64,000 nucleotides of DNA from Kumtagia sp963829135 (GTDB taxonomy: Bacteria; Pseudomonadota; Alphaproteobacteria; Rhizobiales; Rhizobiaceae), in NCBI GenBank assembly GCA_963829135.1, contig CAWHHO010000009.1, forward strand, positions 21,198-85,197, written 5' to 3'. The position numbers and the translations under genes were made by a program. The notes beneath the pieces are model-generated. The model did no database searches. It was not told the DNA's origin and was given only the letters and a program-made list of their open reading frames with translations. This document shows, in pieces, positions 17,807-26,079 of this stretch. Position 1 is the first letter of the stretch. The number at the start of each line of letters is the position of its first letter.

Positions 17807-18868
17807 ATGCGCTCCAAGTTACGAGCCATTTTCGGCGTGACACTTTTAGCCAGCACAGGTTTCTCTGCTGGCGAGGTGACTGCCGCGGATCGTTCGATTT
17901 CGATTAAGAATGGTGGCGCCAGTCCCATTTCTGAAGTGTATATATACCCGGTAAATAAAACTGATTTCGGTAGCGATCTTCTTGCTAGAAGTATTCCTGT
18001 TGGCCAAACGGTGGTGCTGCGAACTAGCACGAAAAATTGTGCTAACAATCTGAAGATAGTTTTCAAGAGCGGTCAAAACAAAAGACTGCGGAAGGTTAAC
18101 CTTTGCTCTGCGGCGCAAATCGTGGTGAGCGAGGCGGATTACAAGATCATCCCACGCGGAGCTGTTGTTAAAAAGAAGCCTGAAGCGTCGAAAGCAAGAC
18201 CGGCACCAGGAGCGTGGGAAGATCTTCCGCCAGTTGTGGCGGAGCTTCCGCCAGTTGCAATGCTGCCAACAGCATCTCGAACCTTCATAGGCCCAGATCC
18301 ACTGCCCCCTAAAGGACTCGGAGCTTATGGGATTGTAGCGTTTCCGGCTCGGATACCGAAGGACACAGAAAAGCGCGGCCTGATGGTGTGTCGGGCATAT
18401 TGGGCTACGCTTCCAGAGGTTTCAGAGCTAAACGCCCCGCTCAGAATGCAGATGGTGACTGTCTGGCCTATCGATGATCAATCCTTGGCGGCCAAGCTTG
18501 CCGCGCAACGCGACGTAGGGCTTTGCGAGGACGCCGTACGCCACTACCACCTCCCAACAGCCCTGATCGCCCTTAAGCAGGCCAACCCGCGCGCCGGCGC
18601 TTTTCCAGGCCGCGGGCCATACCTGCTCGCATGGTCGCCTGCGTCGAAAAAGGGGGAAGTCGGTGCGGTTGTTTTGATAGCTGATCTTTCGTCGGCCACA
18701 ACGTTTGATCAGTTCAGCGAGTATTTCCGCAAGTGGCGAGAGGATATCGAGCAGTCGCCTGAACTGTGGCGCAATGGTTGGTCGATCGACGGAGTTCGGA
18801 TGGCAATCAGAGACTGGGCCGACCGCTGGGGTGAAAGCATCCTCACCACGGCCGCCGGCTCTGAATAG
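17807..18868 (+). CDS. Hypothetical exported protein with 'xGxDLL' beta domain
   Basis: A 353-residue protein. Residues 1-28 form a signal peptide ('SKLRAIFGVTLLASTGFSAG'). Residues ~30-115 match, by eye, a small periplasmic beta domain seen in rhizobial proteins: 'SISIKNGGASPISEVYIYPV', 'DFGSDLL', then a Cys in 'STKNCANNLKIVF' and another in 'RKVNLCSA', probably a disulfide. A Pro-rich linker leads to a ~190-residue C-terminal domain I do not recognise ('MVCRAYWATLPEVSELNAPL', 'RGPYLLAWSP'). Codon use and base composition are less GC-rich than in neighbours, suggesting transfer. ATG 17807 follows GAGGG. The next gene starts 2 bp after the stop. Confidence 0.6.
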   Translation: MRSKLRAIFGVTLLASTGFSAGEVTAADRSISIKNGGASPISEVYIYPVNKTDFGSDLLARSIPVGQTVVLRTSTKNCANNLKIVFKSGQNKRLRKVNLCSAAQIVVSEADYKIIPRGAVVKKKPEASKARPAPGAWEDLPPVVAELPPVAMLPTASRTFIGPDPLPPKGLGAYGIVAFPARIPKDTEKRGLMVCRAYWATLPEVSELNAPLRMQMVTVWPIDDQSLAAKLAAQRDVGLCEDAVRHYHLPTALIALKQANPRAGAFPGRGPYLLAWSPASKKGEVGAVVLIADLSSATTFDQFSEYFRKWREDIEQSPELWRNGWSIDGVRMAIRDWADRWGESILTTAAGSE

Positions 18869-18870
18869 TC

Positions 18871-19119
18871 ATGGACGGATTGTTTAAGGTAGCGCTAGAG
18901 CAAGGTTTTGCCTTCCTTTGCGGGTTGGCCGTGGTCACGCTTGTAGGGCCAACCACGGATCGAGGGGCGCTGCTCTTGATCCTAGTCTCAATGGCATTCA
19001 TCAACGCGTGCCGAGTTTTTTATAGTTGGCTTCGCGAGCGGCGCTCGTCGCAATCGGCATCAAATGCCGTACCCAAGGAAAGTGCCCGCTCGAACTCGAC
19101 GCGGAAAGGCAAGCGATAG
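18871..19119 (+). CDS. Small hypothetical membrane protein
   Basis: An 82-residue protein with a hydrophobic hairpin (about residues 10-26 and 32-50) and a basic, Ser-rich tail (RERRSS...TRKGKR). No family recognised. It starts two bases after the stop of the exported protein, so the pair are an operon and may act together at the inner membrane. A terminator-like hairpin follows. Confidence 0.55.
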   Translation: MDGLFKVALEQGFAFLCGLAVVTLVGPTTDRGALLLILVSMAFINACRVFYSWLRERRSSQSASNAVPKESARSNSTRKGKR

Positions 19120-19153
19120 CTACCCGCTACCAGTCATGATCGCCTGTCTTCGG

Positions 19154-19183
19154 AGCTTGGAGGGATTTAATCCAAGCTTTTGA
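19154..19183 (+). terminator. Hairpin terminator after the small membrane protein
   Basis: 8-bp stem AGCTTGGA (19154-19161) / TCCAAGCT (19171-19178) followed by TTT. The 323 bp between 19120 and 19442 otherwise hold only the promoter described next; no gene is seen. Confidence 0.6.
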
Positions 19184-19338
19184 TCTAGCGTCCAATTGTT
19201 GTGGGAAAAACACGTTCGAACGATCCTTGAGCATCGCGTTCCGGTCGCGCGGAACACGTCACGCGATGATTTCTGCACAATGACTGGTGATGGGATCGTC
19301 GCTTGTCCCATGTGAGAAAGCACAATCAAGTCAAGGGT

Positions 19339-19368
19339 TTGACACCGCGTACATTACATTTGTATGAA
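19339..19368 (+). promoter_or_regulatory. Sigma-70-like promoter of the YCII gene
   Basis: TTGACA (19339-19344) and TATGAA (19363-19368) separated by 18 bp, 75 bp before the YCII start. Confidence 0.45.
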
Positions 19369-19442
19369 CGATCGGAATTGGCCTTGCGTGTTCATCCTTG
19401 CGAACTACGCTTCAACCGCGCGACGACGAAAGGGGAATGCAT

Positions 19443-19823
19443 ATGCTTTACGCGATATTGGCCTATCACAAGGAAGGTGCGATCACCTCGATGACTCCAG
19501 AGGAGGATGAGGCGCTGATGTCAGATCTGCTGGCGCTTCACGACGGGCTCTACCGCGACGGCAGCCTTGGGCCCTCCGCCCGGCTTGCACCGACCGAGTC
19601 GGCCTGCACCTTGCGCGGTGTAGACCCCGGTACCGCGATTGACGGCCCGTTTGCCGAGACCAAGGAGGCGCTGCTGGGATTGTATGTGGTCGACACTCCG
19701 ACGCGCGACGCAGCCCTCGAGATCGCCGCGAATTTCCGCCGCGTGAATCCAACGGCCGTCTACGAGATCCGCCCGATCGCGCTCTATCTTCCCGGAGCGT
19801 TTCCGGGAAAGACGGTCGAGTGA
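19443..19823 (+). CDS. YCII-related (DGPF domain) protein
   Basis: A 126-residue YCII/DGPF-domain protein: 'MLYAILAYHKEG' start, 'GPSARLAPTESACTLR', the eponymous 'DGPFAETKEALLGLYVVD', and 'AANFRRVNPTAVYEIRPI'. The family is a ferredoxin-like fold, often linked with ECF sigma factors; no sigma gene is adjacent here. ATG 19443 has AGGGGA seven bases upstream; ATG 19437 is also possible. Confidence 0.8.
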   Translation: MLYAILAYHKEGAITSMTPEEDEALMSDLLALHDGLYRDGSLGPSARLAPTESACTLRGVDPGTAIDGPFAETKEALLGLYVVDTPTRDAALEIAANFRRVNPTAVYEIRPIALYLPGAFPGKTVE

Positions 19824-19836
19824 ATCGACAATCAGA

Positions 19837-20403
19837 TCAGATCGGCCTGTAGAACAGAACCCTGCCGGCGGGCAGCAGCTGTAGCAAAATATCAAAATCG
19901 TTGACATTCGCGGTGAGCACGGTGAGACCCAGCTTCTGTGCCTGCAAAAACAAAACGCAATCGCGCAGCGCCCGCAGCTTTCCGTCTGCCTTGTATCCTT
20001 GCAGACGGCAAAGCAGGCCTGAAAGCAAGGCGGCACGTCCGAGAACATCAGGATCTGGCGCGAAAACACGGTATGGCGGCATGGCCTTTGTGAGCGTTCC
20101 GACCTGCGCGATAGCGGAGCCGGTACCAGCGTGCGCGGGATCGAGAACGCCAACCGTATGCGTCAACTCTTGAACGGCGATCGTGGAGTGATGCACGCCG
20201 CGTAGATCGAGAGCGTCCGAGACCACGCTGGGTGTTCGCCCTTGCAGTCCATCAATGTAGACGCATGTGTCGAGCAAAAGCGGCATTCCCGCTTCAGCAA
20301 CTTCGCCCAGGAACGGTAAGCTGCCGTCCTCTCGCAACGCAAGCGTTTTGACAGAGGCGAACCGCGCCCAGCGAAGAGCGTGGTCAAAATCAAACGAACT
20401 CAA
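19837..20403 (-). CDS. PIN-domain toxin-like protein
   Basis: A 188-residue protein with a PIN fold: 'MPLLLDTCVYIDGLQG' (first Asp), 'TIAVQELTHTVG' (Glu), 'LRDCVLFLQAQKLGLTVLTANVNDFDIL' (C-terminal acidic cluster). The N-terminal ~40 residues precede the usual VapC start, so an internal start at 'MPLLLD' (about 20286) is possible, but the gene follows the antitoxin-like gene by only 2 bp, which favours the full form. Probably a ribonuclease toxin. Confidence 0.7.
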   Translation of the reverse strand: MSSFDFDHALRWARFASVKTLALREDGSLPFLGEVAEAGMPLLLDTCVYIDGLQGRTPSVVSDALDLRGVHHSTIAVQELTHTVGVLDPAHAGTGSAIAQVGTLTKAMPPYRVFAPDPDVLGRAALLSGLLCRLQGYKADGKLRALRDCVLFLQAQKLGLTVLTANVNDFDILLQLLPAGRVLFYRPI

Positions 20404-20405
20404 GC

Positions 20406-20600
20406 TTAGAAGCCGAGCTTCAGATTTGGATCAACGGTTCCACGAACCTTCTTGAACGTTTCTGAGAATTCATCGTCGAGTGCGAGATTTGCCAACGCGA
20501 ACTCGATCAGATCAGTATCGGTGTTGATACCAGTTCGCTGCTTGGCGCGCTCAATGAGCGGTTGGACTGATCCGCCCACCGATCCTTGCACTCTTGTCAC
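20406..20600 (-). CDS. Putative antitoxin of the PIN toxin
   Basis: A 64-residue protein 'SVQPLIERAKQRTGINTDTD...EDEF'-like in pattern, ending 'KKVRGTVDPNLKLGF'. This matches small antitoxins found directly upstream of PIN toxins in rhizobia, from memory. GTG 20600 has AGGA seven bases upstream. The frame is open to 20735, but those residues look non-coding. Confidence 0.55.
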   Translation of the reverse strand: MTRVQGSVGGSVQPLIERAKQRTGINTDTDLIEFALANLALDDEFSETFKKVRGTVDPNLKLGF

Positions 20601-20791
20601 CCAGAAGTCCTGAATTTCGTGCAGCGCGCATAATCGCTTGAAAACGCAGCTTCGGCAGGGCGTTGGCTTCGGTTGAAGTCTCTCTTGGCATTGCCGTTCT
20701 CGTCTGACATTTCTGCGCTTTGTCAGACGTGCCATAAAATCGAAGCGCGCTCCAGCGGCAGTGGAGTTGGACTGGGATCAAAAAAGGCGTG

Positions 20792-21541
20792 CTACCCTCG
20801 CCCGACGAACGGCATCTTGGTGGCCATTACCGTCATGAAAAGCACATTGGCGTCGAGGGGCAGGCTGGCCATGTGAAGCACCGCGTTCGCCACCTGCGCA
20901 ACGTCCATGACGGCCTCGGCCGCCGTGGTGCCGTTGGCCTGCGGCACGCCGACAGTCATGGCCTGCGCCATATCCGTTAGCGCGTTGCCAATGTCGATCT
21001 GCCCGCAGGCGATGTCGAATGGACGCCCGTCGAGCGCCAGAGTCTTCGTCAGGCCGGTGATCGCGTGCTTGGTCGCGGTGTAGGGCGCGCTGCCGGGGCG
21101 CGGCGCATAGGCTGAAACGGAGCCATTGTTGATGATGCGTCCACCTTGCGGCGACTGCCGGCGCATCGCGCCAAAGGCGGCCCGGGCGCAAAGAAAAGAG
21201 CCGGTCAGGTTGACGGCGACGATGTCGTTCCACACCTGCACCGGCATTTCGTCAATCAGCGTCGACTTGAAGCCAGACCCGGCATTGTTGAACAAAAGAT
21301 CGACACGGCCGAACGTATCGACGACTTTCGTGAACAGCGCGTCGACCTCGGCTTCCTGGGTAATGTCGCAAGCGGCGGCCAGCGCTCTCGCCTCGAATGG
21401 CGCGGCGTCAGCTACCGCCTGGTCGAGCAGCGCCTGCCGGCGGCCCACGAACACGGTGTTCCATCCATTCCTCAGAAGCGCGGTCGCCACCGCCTTGCCG
21501 ATGCCTGTGCCCGCCCCAGTGATCACTGCCGTCCTGTTCAT
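20792..21541 (-). CDS. SDR family oxidoreductase
   Basis: A 249-residue short-chain dehydrogenase: 'VITGAGTGIGKAVATALL' binds NAD(P), 'NNAGSGF' follows, and 'PGSAPYTATKHAITGLTK' contains the Tyr and Lys catalytic pair with Ser in 'NNGSVSAYAPRP'. The substrate is unknown. Monocistronic by context: 227 bp upstream without a gene, and its stop is 191 bp from the antitoxin gene. Confidence 0.85.
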   Translation of the reverse strand: MNRTAVITGAGTGIGKAVATALLRNGWNTVFVGRRQALLDQAVADAAPFEARALAAACDITQEAEVDALFTKVVDTFGRVDLLFNNAGSGFKSTLIDEMPVQVWNDIVAVNLTGSFLCARAAFGAMRRQSPQGGRIINNGSVSAYAPRPGSAPYTATKHAITGLTKTLALDGRPFDIACGQIDIGNALTDMAQAMTVGVPQANGTTAAEAVMDVAQVANAVLHMASLPLDANVLFMTVMATKMPFVGRG

Positions 21542-21768
21542 GCGTTTTCCTCCACGGGACGCGCCGCCGCTGAGCCGGTGAGTGTGAATTCAGCGTATTT
21601 GAGGCATCGCAAATCGCGGACGGCGAGGCAAGCCGTGCAACATAAAGGGCGGTCATTGGCGACCGCCCCGATCTGAACCGCGCTTGGGAGGAAGAAAGCG
21701 GATCCGACTGGTTAAAATGATGCGCTTGATCGGTTAACAAGGTGTTAACGCTGCTCCGCGCCAAAGTA

Positions 21769-22612
21769 TTAGCCAAGCCAGGGAAGGAAAGGCTGGCCTG
21801 TCAGTGCCTGAAAAAACGTGCCTCCAACCAGACAAACAAAAGCAACGACAAACAGTCTTAACGGCCAACGCTTGGTCGCACCGAAGACTGCCAGGGAAAT
21901 CAATCCGAATGCCGGGATGAAATGCATGGCGTGCGTGGAGAAGAAGTGGGCGACGCGCAGGTCTCCCCCATCGCGCGACCAGCCCATGAACGGCAGCCCA
22001 TGCAGCACGCCTCCACCGATGGCGTGGCTACCCATATTGCTCATCGTGCCGGCGGTGATCAGAGTCAGCGGCAATACCAGGCCCAGACCCAGAACGATCG
22101 CCTCCTTGAGTACAGGCGGCATGCCTGTCGCCGGATTCCGCGCGATCTGCCAGGCATAGACGGCGGTTGGCGTGGTCAAGAGCACAGCCGCCACGCCCAT
22201 TGCCGGATAGATGATCTGACCCGCGAGACTCTGTGTTGAAATGCGATGCCGTGCCCAGAGCCGCAGCGCCGCCGATCCACGCCATCTCGGCGACAATCGC
22301 CAGGATCACCGCCGCGCTATAGATGCGATACCAATTCTTCCCCGTTGTCCCCGCAGGCAGCCAGCGAGCGAAGACGGTCAGCGTCAGGAGATAAACGAAC
22401 AGCGCAGCTTCGAATTTCAGCGGCTTCAGCCAGATATCCACGCCGAGAAAACTGCGTGCATCGACGATCGCAGCAAACCCTGTCGGCGCCATCGCGAACA
22501 GCATGGTAGCGGCCAGCGCAAAGAAGCCCGGCTCGGCATTATTGATAAGCCTGAACATGTGCCGCAGCGAGCCTGTCGAGGGTGGCTGTGGGCTAAGAGC
22601 AATCGCGGACAT
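21769..22612 (-). pseudogene. Hypothetical multi-pass membrane protein (frameshifted as sequenced)
   Basis: Two overlapping minus frames each give half of a polytopic membrane protein of about 280 residues and some seven hydrophobic helices. The first half ends near 'EMAWIGGAAALGTASHFNTES'. The second resumes at 'LAGQIIYPAMGVAAVLLTTPTA' and includes 'SHAIGGGVLHGLPFMGWSRDGGDLRVAHFFSTHAMHFIPA', rich in His. The break is near 22240. I do not recognise the family. It lies 15 bp downstream of the ABA4-like gene in the same direction. Confidence 0.55.
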
Positions 22613-22627
22613 CGGCTTAAACCCCGA

Positions 22628-23056
22628 TCAGGCAGCGGATAGGGTGCGACTACGTGCAACGCGGATGGCAAGGAAACACAGCAGGCCGGCCGGGCCGAAT
22701 AGGAACGTCAGGGCCAGGCACGGAACAACGATCAGGAAAGGCATCGCAACACGCCTTGCATCGCGAACCATCCAGGCGCCGATGAAGAGGTCGAAGGCGA
22801 GATAGTGGATCCAGCCGGCGAGCAGCAGTTCGCGAGTTTGGAACAGTCTCGCGACACTGTCGAGGCTGTCGAAGCCGCCCTCAGCCCTCGCCCAGAAGGC
22901 GAGGATGAGACCGGCATAGACAACCGACAAGACCGTTGGGATGGCAAATCCCGAAGCCCGGTCGGCTGCCACTGGAAACCATGGGCTTGCCAGCAGGACC
23001 GCCCATCCAAGCAGAGCAGTCAAATTTGCGAGCTGGAAAAGCGCATCGGGCGACAT
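22628..23056 (-). CDS. ABA4-like family membrane protein
   Basis: A 142-residue protein with four hydrophobic helices: 'LANLTALLGWAVLLASPW', 'TVLSVVYAGLILAFWA', 'ELLLAGWIHYLAFDLFIGAWMVRDA' (the conserved W-H-YLAFDLF-G segment of ABA4/DUF4281), and 'LTFLFGPAGLLCFLA'. In plants ABA4 is needed for neoxanthin synthesis; the bacterial role is unknown. Start 23056 follows GGAGG CGTGT. Forms an operon with the membrane protein downstream and is divergent from a TetR regulator. Confidence 0.75.
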   Translation of the reverse strand: MSPDALFQLANLTALLGWAVLLASPWFPVAADRASGFAIPTVLSVVYAGLILAFWARAEGGFDSLDSVARLFQTRELLLAGWIHYLAFDLFIGAWMVRDARRVAMPFLIVVPCLALTFLFGPAGLLCFLAIRVARSRTLSAA

Positions 23057-23159
23057 ACACGCCTCCATCTTGACATTAGAAGGATAGAGATGACAAACAA
23101 ACTTTACACTGTCAAATGGATTCTTACGACGTCAAGATTGAGGCACGACAGCGAGAGTG

Positions 23160-23208
23160 CTAGAGCGTTCAGGCTAGAATGATTCAATCTAGCCATGAAA
23201 CGCTCTAG
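23160..23208. repeat. Compact palindrome sharing ends with the 44.2-kb element
   Basis: Near-perfect inverted repeat CTAGAGCGTT-AGGCTAGA / TCTAGCC-AACGCTCTAG with an ATGATTCAA centre, between the divergent ABA4-like and TetR genes. Its arms are nearly identical to the terminal inverted repeats of the element at 44174-44444. Confidence 0.75.
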
Positions 23209-23239
23209 TGCTGCATAGGTTGAAACAGCGGGACTCAGA

Positions 23240-23872
23240 ATGGCGGAAACCTCGGCGCGGCGCGCGAAGACGCCGTATCATCATGGCGATCTGCGCGAGG
23301 CGTTGCTCGTTGCCGCCGAACAGGAATTGGCGGAGCGCGGCATCGAGGGGTTTACGCTGCGCGGTGTCGCCAAGCGCGCCGGCGTCTCACATGCGGCACC
23401 TGCGCATCACTTCCGCGACACCAGCGACTTGTTGACTGCGCTGGCGACTGTTGCCGCGAAACGCTTCTACGAGACGATGAAGGCTCGGCAGGACACTGCG
23501 CCAAAGGATCCGAGGTCGCAATTCATCGCATCGGGCCAAGGCTATATCGCTTTCGCGCTTGCCAACCCGACGCTGTTCGACCTGATGTTCGGTTCCAGGC
23601 GCCCGGATTTCAAGTCGGCGGAATTCATGCGGCAGGCGGGCGACTCCTTCGGAATCCTTGTTTCGGGCATCGCTCAACTGCGCGGGGCGAGCCCGCTGCA
23701 GAGTGCATCCGGCCGCGCTGACGTTCTCACGGCATGGTCGCTTGTCCACGGCTTCGCCAAGCTGATGATCGCCGACCGCCTTGCTTTCGCACAACAGGAT
23801 TTCGACGCAGATCTCGAGGGGACGATCCTCAGTGTGATTGAACGCGTCGTGCCGGAAACCAGCTCGGCCTGA
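23240..23872 (+). CDS. TetR/AcrR family transcriptional regulator
   Basis: A 210-residue regulator: N-terminal HTH ('LREALLVAAEQELAERGIEG', 'TLRGVAKRAGVSHAAPAHHF') and a C-terminal ligand domain of the WHG type ('GQGYIAFALANPTLFDLMFG'). Divergent from the ABA4-like operon across 183 bp, which it may repress; the palindrome there belongs to a repeat family and is not clearly its operator. Confidence 0.9.
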   Translation: MAETSARRAKTPYHHGDLREALLVAAEQELAERGIEGFTLRGVAKRAGVSHAAPAHHFRDTSDLLTALATVAAKRFYETMKARQDTAPKDPRSQFIASGQGYIAFALANPTLFDLMFGSRRPDFKSAEFMRQAGDSFGILVSGIAQLRGASPLQSASGRADVLTAWSLVHGFAKLMIADRLAFAQQDFDADLEGTILSVIERVVPETSSA

Positions 23873-23907
23873 TCGGTCAATCCCAGACCACGGCAGGGCG
23901 TGTCGAG

Positions 23908-24663
23908 CTACCATCGTGGATTGACGCGCGACCCTGCGGGCGCCGGATTGACAGGCGCCGGCTGCGAGCCCTTCGCGGCCGAAACCGTCGCCTCGATGTG
24001 GTCGAGCAAGGCATCCGGCAGACCAAGCCGCCCCGCGAGCAAATCGAGGTAGCCGCGCTCGGCGCGGGAATCCGGATCGATGGTCAACCGCGAAGCGGTA
24101 TAGAGTTCGACCTTCTGTTCTTCGGTCTGAGCAGCCTCGGCTATGGCGCCAAGGTCGAGCGGTCCGTCTAACTCCTGCTTGAGGAACGCCCCAGCGTCGT
24201 CACCAATGCCGGCCAAGCCAAGCTTGTCGACAATCTTCCGTTTTTCCTCATCATCGATATGACCGTCAACCTTAGCCGCTGCGACCATCGCGCGGATCAG
24301 GATCATAGCGAACTCTCCGTCGCCCTGAGGCGCATTGTCGGGATGAAAGCCGGTGTCGGCTGGGGGCGGCAGCAACTCCGGTTCCGAACTTGCCGTCTCG
24401 GACGGCTGCTTGCCCGCCTGGTAATTCTTGTAGGCTTGATACGCCAGTCCACCGATTGCCGCGAGGCCGCCGATCTTGACGGCCGAGCCTGTCATCGACC
24501 TTCCGGACTTTGTCCCGAGCAGGACGGCGACAAGCGCGCCGGCGGCGAGCGGATTGTCCTTCGCCATCTGCACTGCCTTGCCCGCGCCATTGCGAACCGT
24601 ATCGCCGGTGCCGGGAACTTGCGAACCGAGCAGGTCATTGAGCAGCTTCTTGGGATCGAACAT
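23908..24663 (-). CDS. TerB-like DUF533 family protein
   Basis: A 251-residue protein. The N-terminal part 'FDPKKLLNDLLGSQ' is followed by a hydrophobic Gly/Ala segment ('LAAGALVAVLLGTKSG', 'GSAVKIGGLAAIGGLAYQAYKNYQ'), a Pro/Glu linker, and a C-terminal helical TerB-like domain ('MILIRAMVAAAKVDGHIDDEEKRKI') with the acidic metal-binding pattern. It resembles YebE of E. coli, an inner-membrane protein of the envelope stress regulon. ATG 24663 follows GGAGG CGTTT; the longer open frame to 24768 has no ribosome site. Confidence 0.8.
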   Translation of the reverse strand: MFDPKKLLNDLLGSQVPGTGDTVRNGAGKAVQMAKDNPLAAGALVAVLLGTKSGRSMTGSAVKIGGLAAIGGLAYQAYKNYQAGKQPSETASSEPELLPPPADTGFHPDNAPQGDGEFAMILIRAMVAAAKVDGHIDDEEKRKIVDKLGLAGIGDDAGAFLKQELDGPLDLGAIAEAAQTEEQKVELYTASRLTIDPDSRAERGYLDLLAGRLGLPDALLDHIEATVSAAKGSQPAPVNPAPAGSRVNPRW

Positions 24664-24817
24664 AAACGCCTCCAGATTGCGTTCCGCCTTCTCGGGAACC
24701 GTGCCCGAATGAATTAGGCAGCCATCGGCGACATTGCAATGACGGCGGCGAATATCGCCTAGGGTCAAGAGCTTCTAAATATGTCGAAATGGTAAGCCAT
24801 ATTTACAGGTCCTGGCC

Positions 24818-25747
24818 CTAGTTGCCGATCGGCAGCGGGCGGCCTTGCGCGGCAGCAAGCTCGACCTGCCGTTGCCGCTCGGCATAGCGGGCACGATCTT
24901 CATCGCTGCGTTCGTCGTAGCAGCGCTCGCATGAGATCCCTTCGCGGTATTTCGGTGACCTTCGCTCTTCAAGCGTCATCGGTCTGCGACACGCGCGGCA
25001 AAGCTCTGCTTCGCCCTCTACAAGCCCGTGCGTGACACCCACGCGCTCATCGAATACGAAGCATTCGCCCCTCCACCGGCTTTGGTCAGCCGGGACCTGT
25101 TCGAGATAGTTGAGGATGCCGCCCTTCAGGTGGAACACCTCATCGAAGCCGAGAGACTTCACATAGGCCGTCGCCTTCTCGCAGCGAATGCCGCCAGTGC
25201 AAAACATCGCGAGCTTTTTGCCGGCGAATTGGTCGCGATGTTGCTCGGCCCAGGCGGGAAAATCGCGAAAGCTGTGCGTTTGCGGATCGACCGCGCCCTC
25301 GAAAGTGCCGAGCTTGACCTCATAGTCGTTGCGGGTGTCGATCACCATCGTGTCAGGATGGCTGATCAGCGCATTCCAGTCAGATGCCTCGACATAGGTC
25401 CCGGCGCTGGCCGTCGGGTCGATGCCGTCGACGCCCATGGTTACGATCTCCCGCTTCAGGCGCACCTTCATGCGGTAAAACGGCATTTCGCTTGCCGAAC
25501 TGTACTTCACCTCGAGGCCAGTCAACGCCGGCAGCGACGTCAGTGTGTCGATGAGGGCGGCAATCGCTTCAGATGTGCCGGCGACAGTGCCGTTGATGCC
25601 CTCATTGGCGAGCAGCAATGTTCCCTTGATGCCCCGCCCACAGCAGAAGGCGGCCAACGGCGCGCGCAGACTCTCGTAGTCGTCAAGCCTGCAGAAGCGG
25701 TAAAGCGCCGCGACGCAAAACTCTGGCTGGGGTGGGGAAAGGCTCAT
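24818..25747 (-). CDS. trhO: tRNA uridine(34) hydroxylase TrhO (rhodanese family)
   Basis: A 309-residue enzyme of the YceA/TrhO family, which makes 5-hydroxyuridine at the tRNA wobble position with O2. An N-terminal acylphosphatase-like domain ('GTLLLANEGINGTVAG') is followed by a rhodanese domain ('VIDTRNDYEVKLGTFEGA') with the active-site 'CTGGIRCEKA' cysteine, and a C-terminal Zn-binding tail with CxxC pairs ('CRACRRPM', 'CERCYDE'). Length and order match the family. Confidence 0.92.
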   Translation of the reverse strand: MSLSPPQPEFCVAALYRFCRLDDYESLRAPLAAFCCGRGIKGTLLLANEGINGTVAGTSEAIAALIDTLTSLPALTGLEVKYSSASEMPFYRMKVRLKREIVTMGVDGIDPTASAGTYVEASDWNALISHPDTMVIDTRNDYEVKLGTFEGAVDPQTHSFRDFPAWAEQHRDQFAGKKLAMFCTGGIRCEKATAYVKSLGFDEVFHLKGGILNYLEQVPADQSRWRGECFVFDERVGVTHGLVEGEAELCRACRRPMTLEERRSPKYREGISCERCYDERSDEDRARYAERQRQVELAAAQGRPLPIGN

Positions 25748-26079
25748 TGCAGATGCCCGTATCCGTTCCCCGATATCTTTTCAAGGCGAAGCTGACAGCC
25801 CGACGCTTTCGCAATTTCGACTCCACTCGCCGATTGCGGGCGCGCTCTTATTTACTTCGTCCCTCGGCTTCGGGCGCCACGATTGATAGTGGATCAACCG
25901 AATTGAACATCGCCTGTTCATACAGCCCTCGATGAAACACAGCGCCCCCTGTCGACCGCGTGTGCTCGGCATTCCAGGGGCAAGCAATGCGCGTTTCATA
26001 GACTTGCAATCTTGGCTCTGCTAAATCGGTTGAATCATTCGTGATGCTCAGACATGCCTCTTTAGCCCCGGATCGCACC
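25748..26079. other. 332-bp intergenic region, no gene seen
   Basis: Lies between the divergent trhO and eda genes. The short open frames in it lack ribosome sites and family features. It must hold both promoters, but I could not pick out convincing boxes. Confidence 0.5.

Noticed and set aside
26020..26040. TTGAATCATTCG before eda as another copy of the 44.2-kb element end
   Set aside because: Only about 11 bases match and no inverted partner exists nearby.
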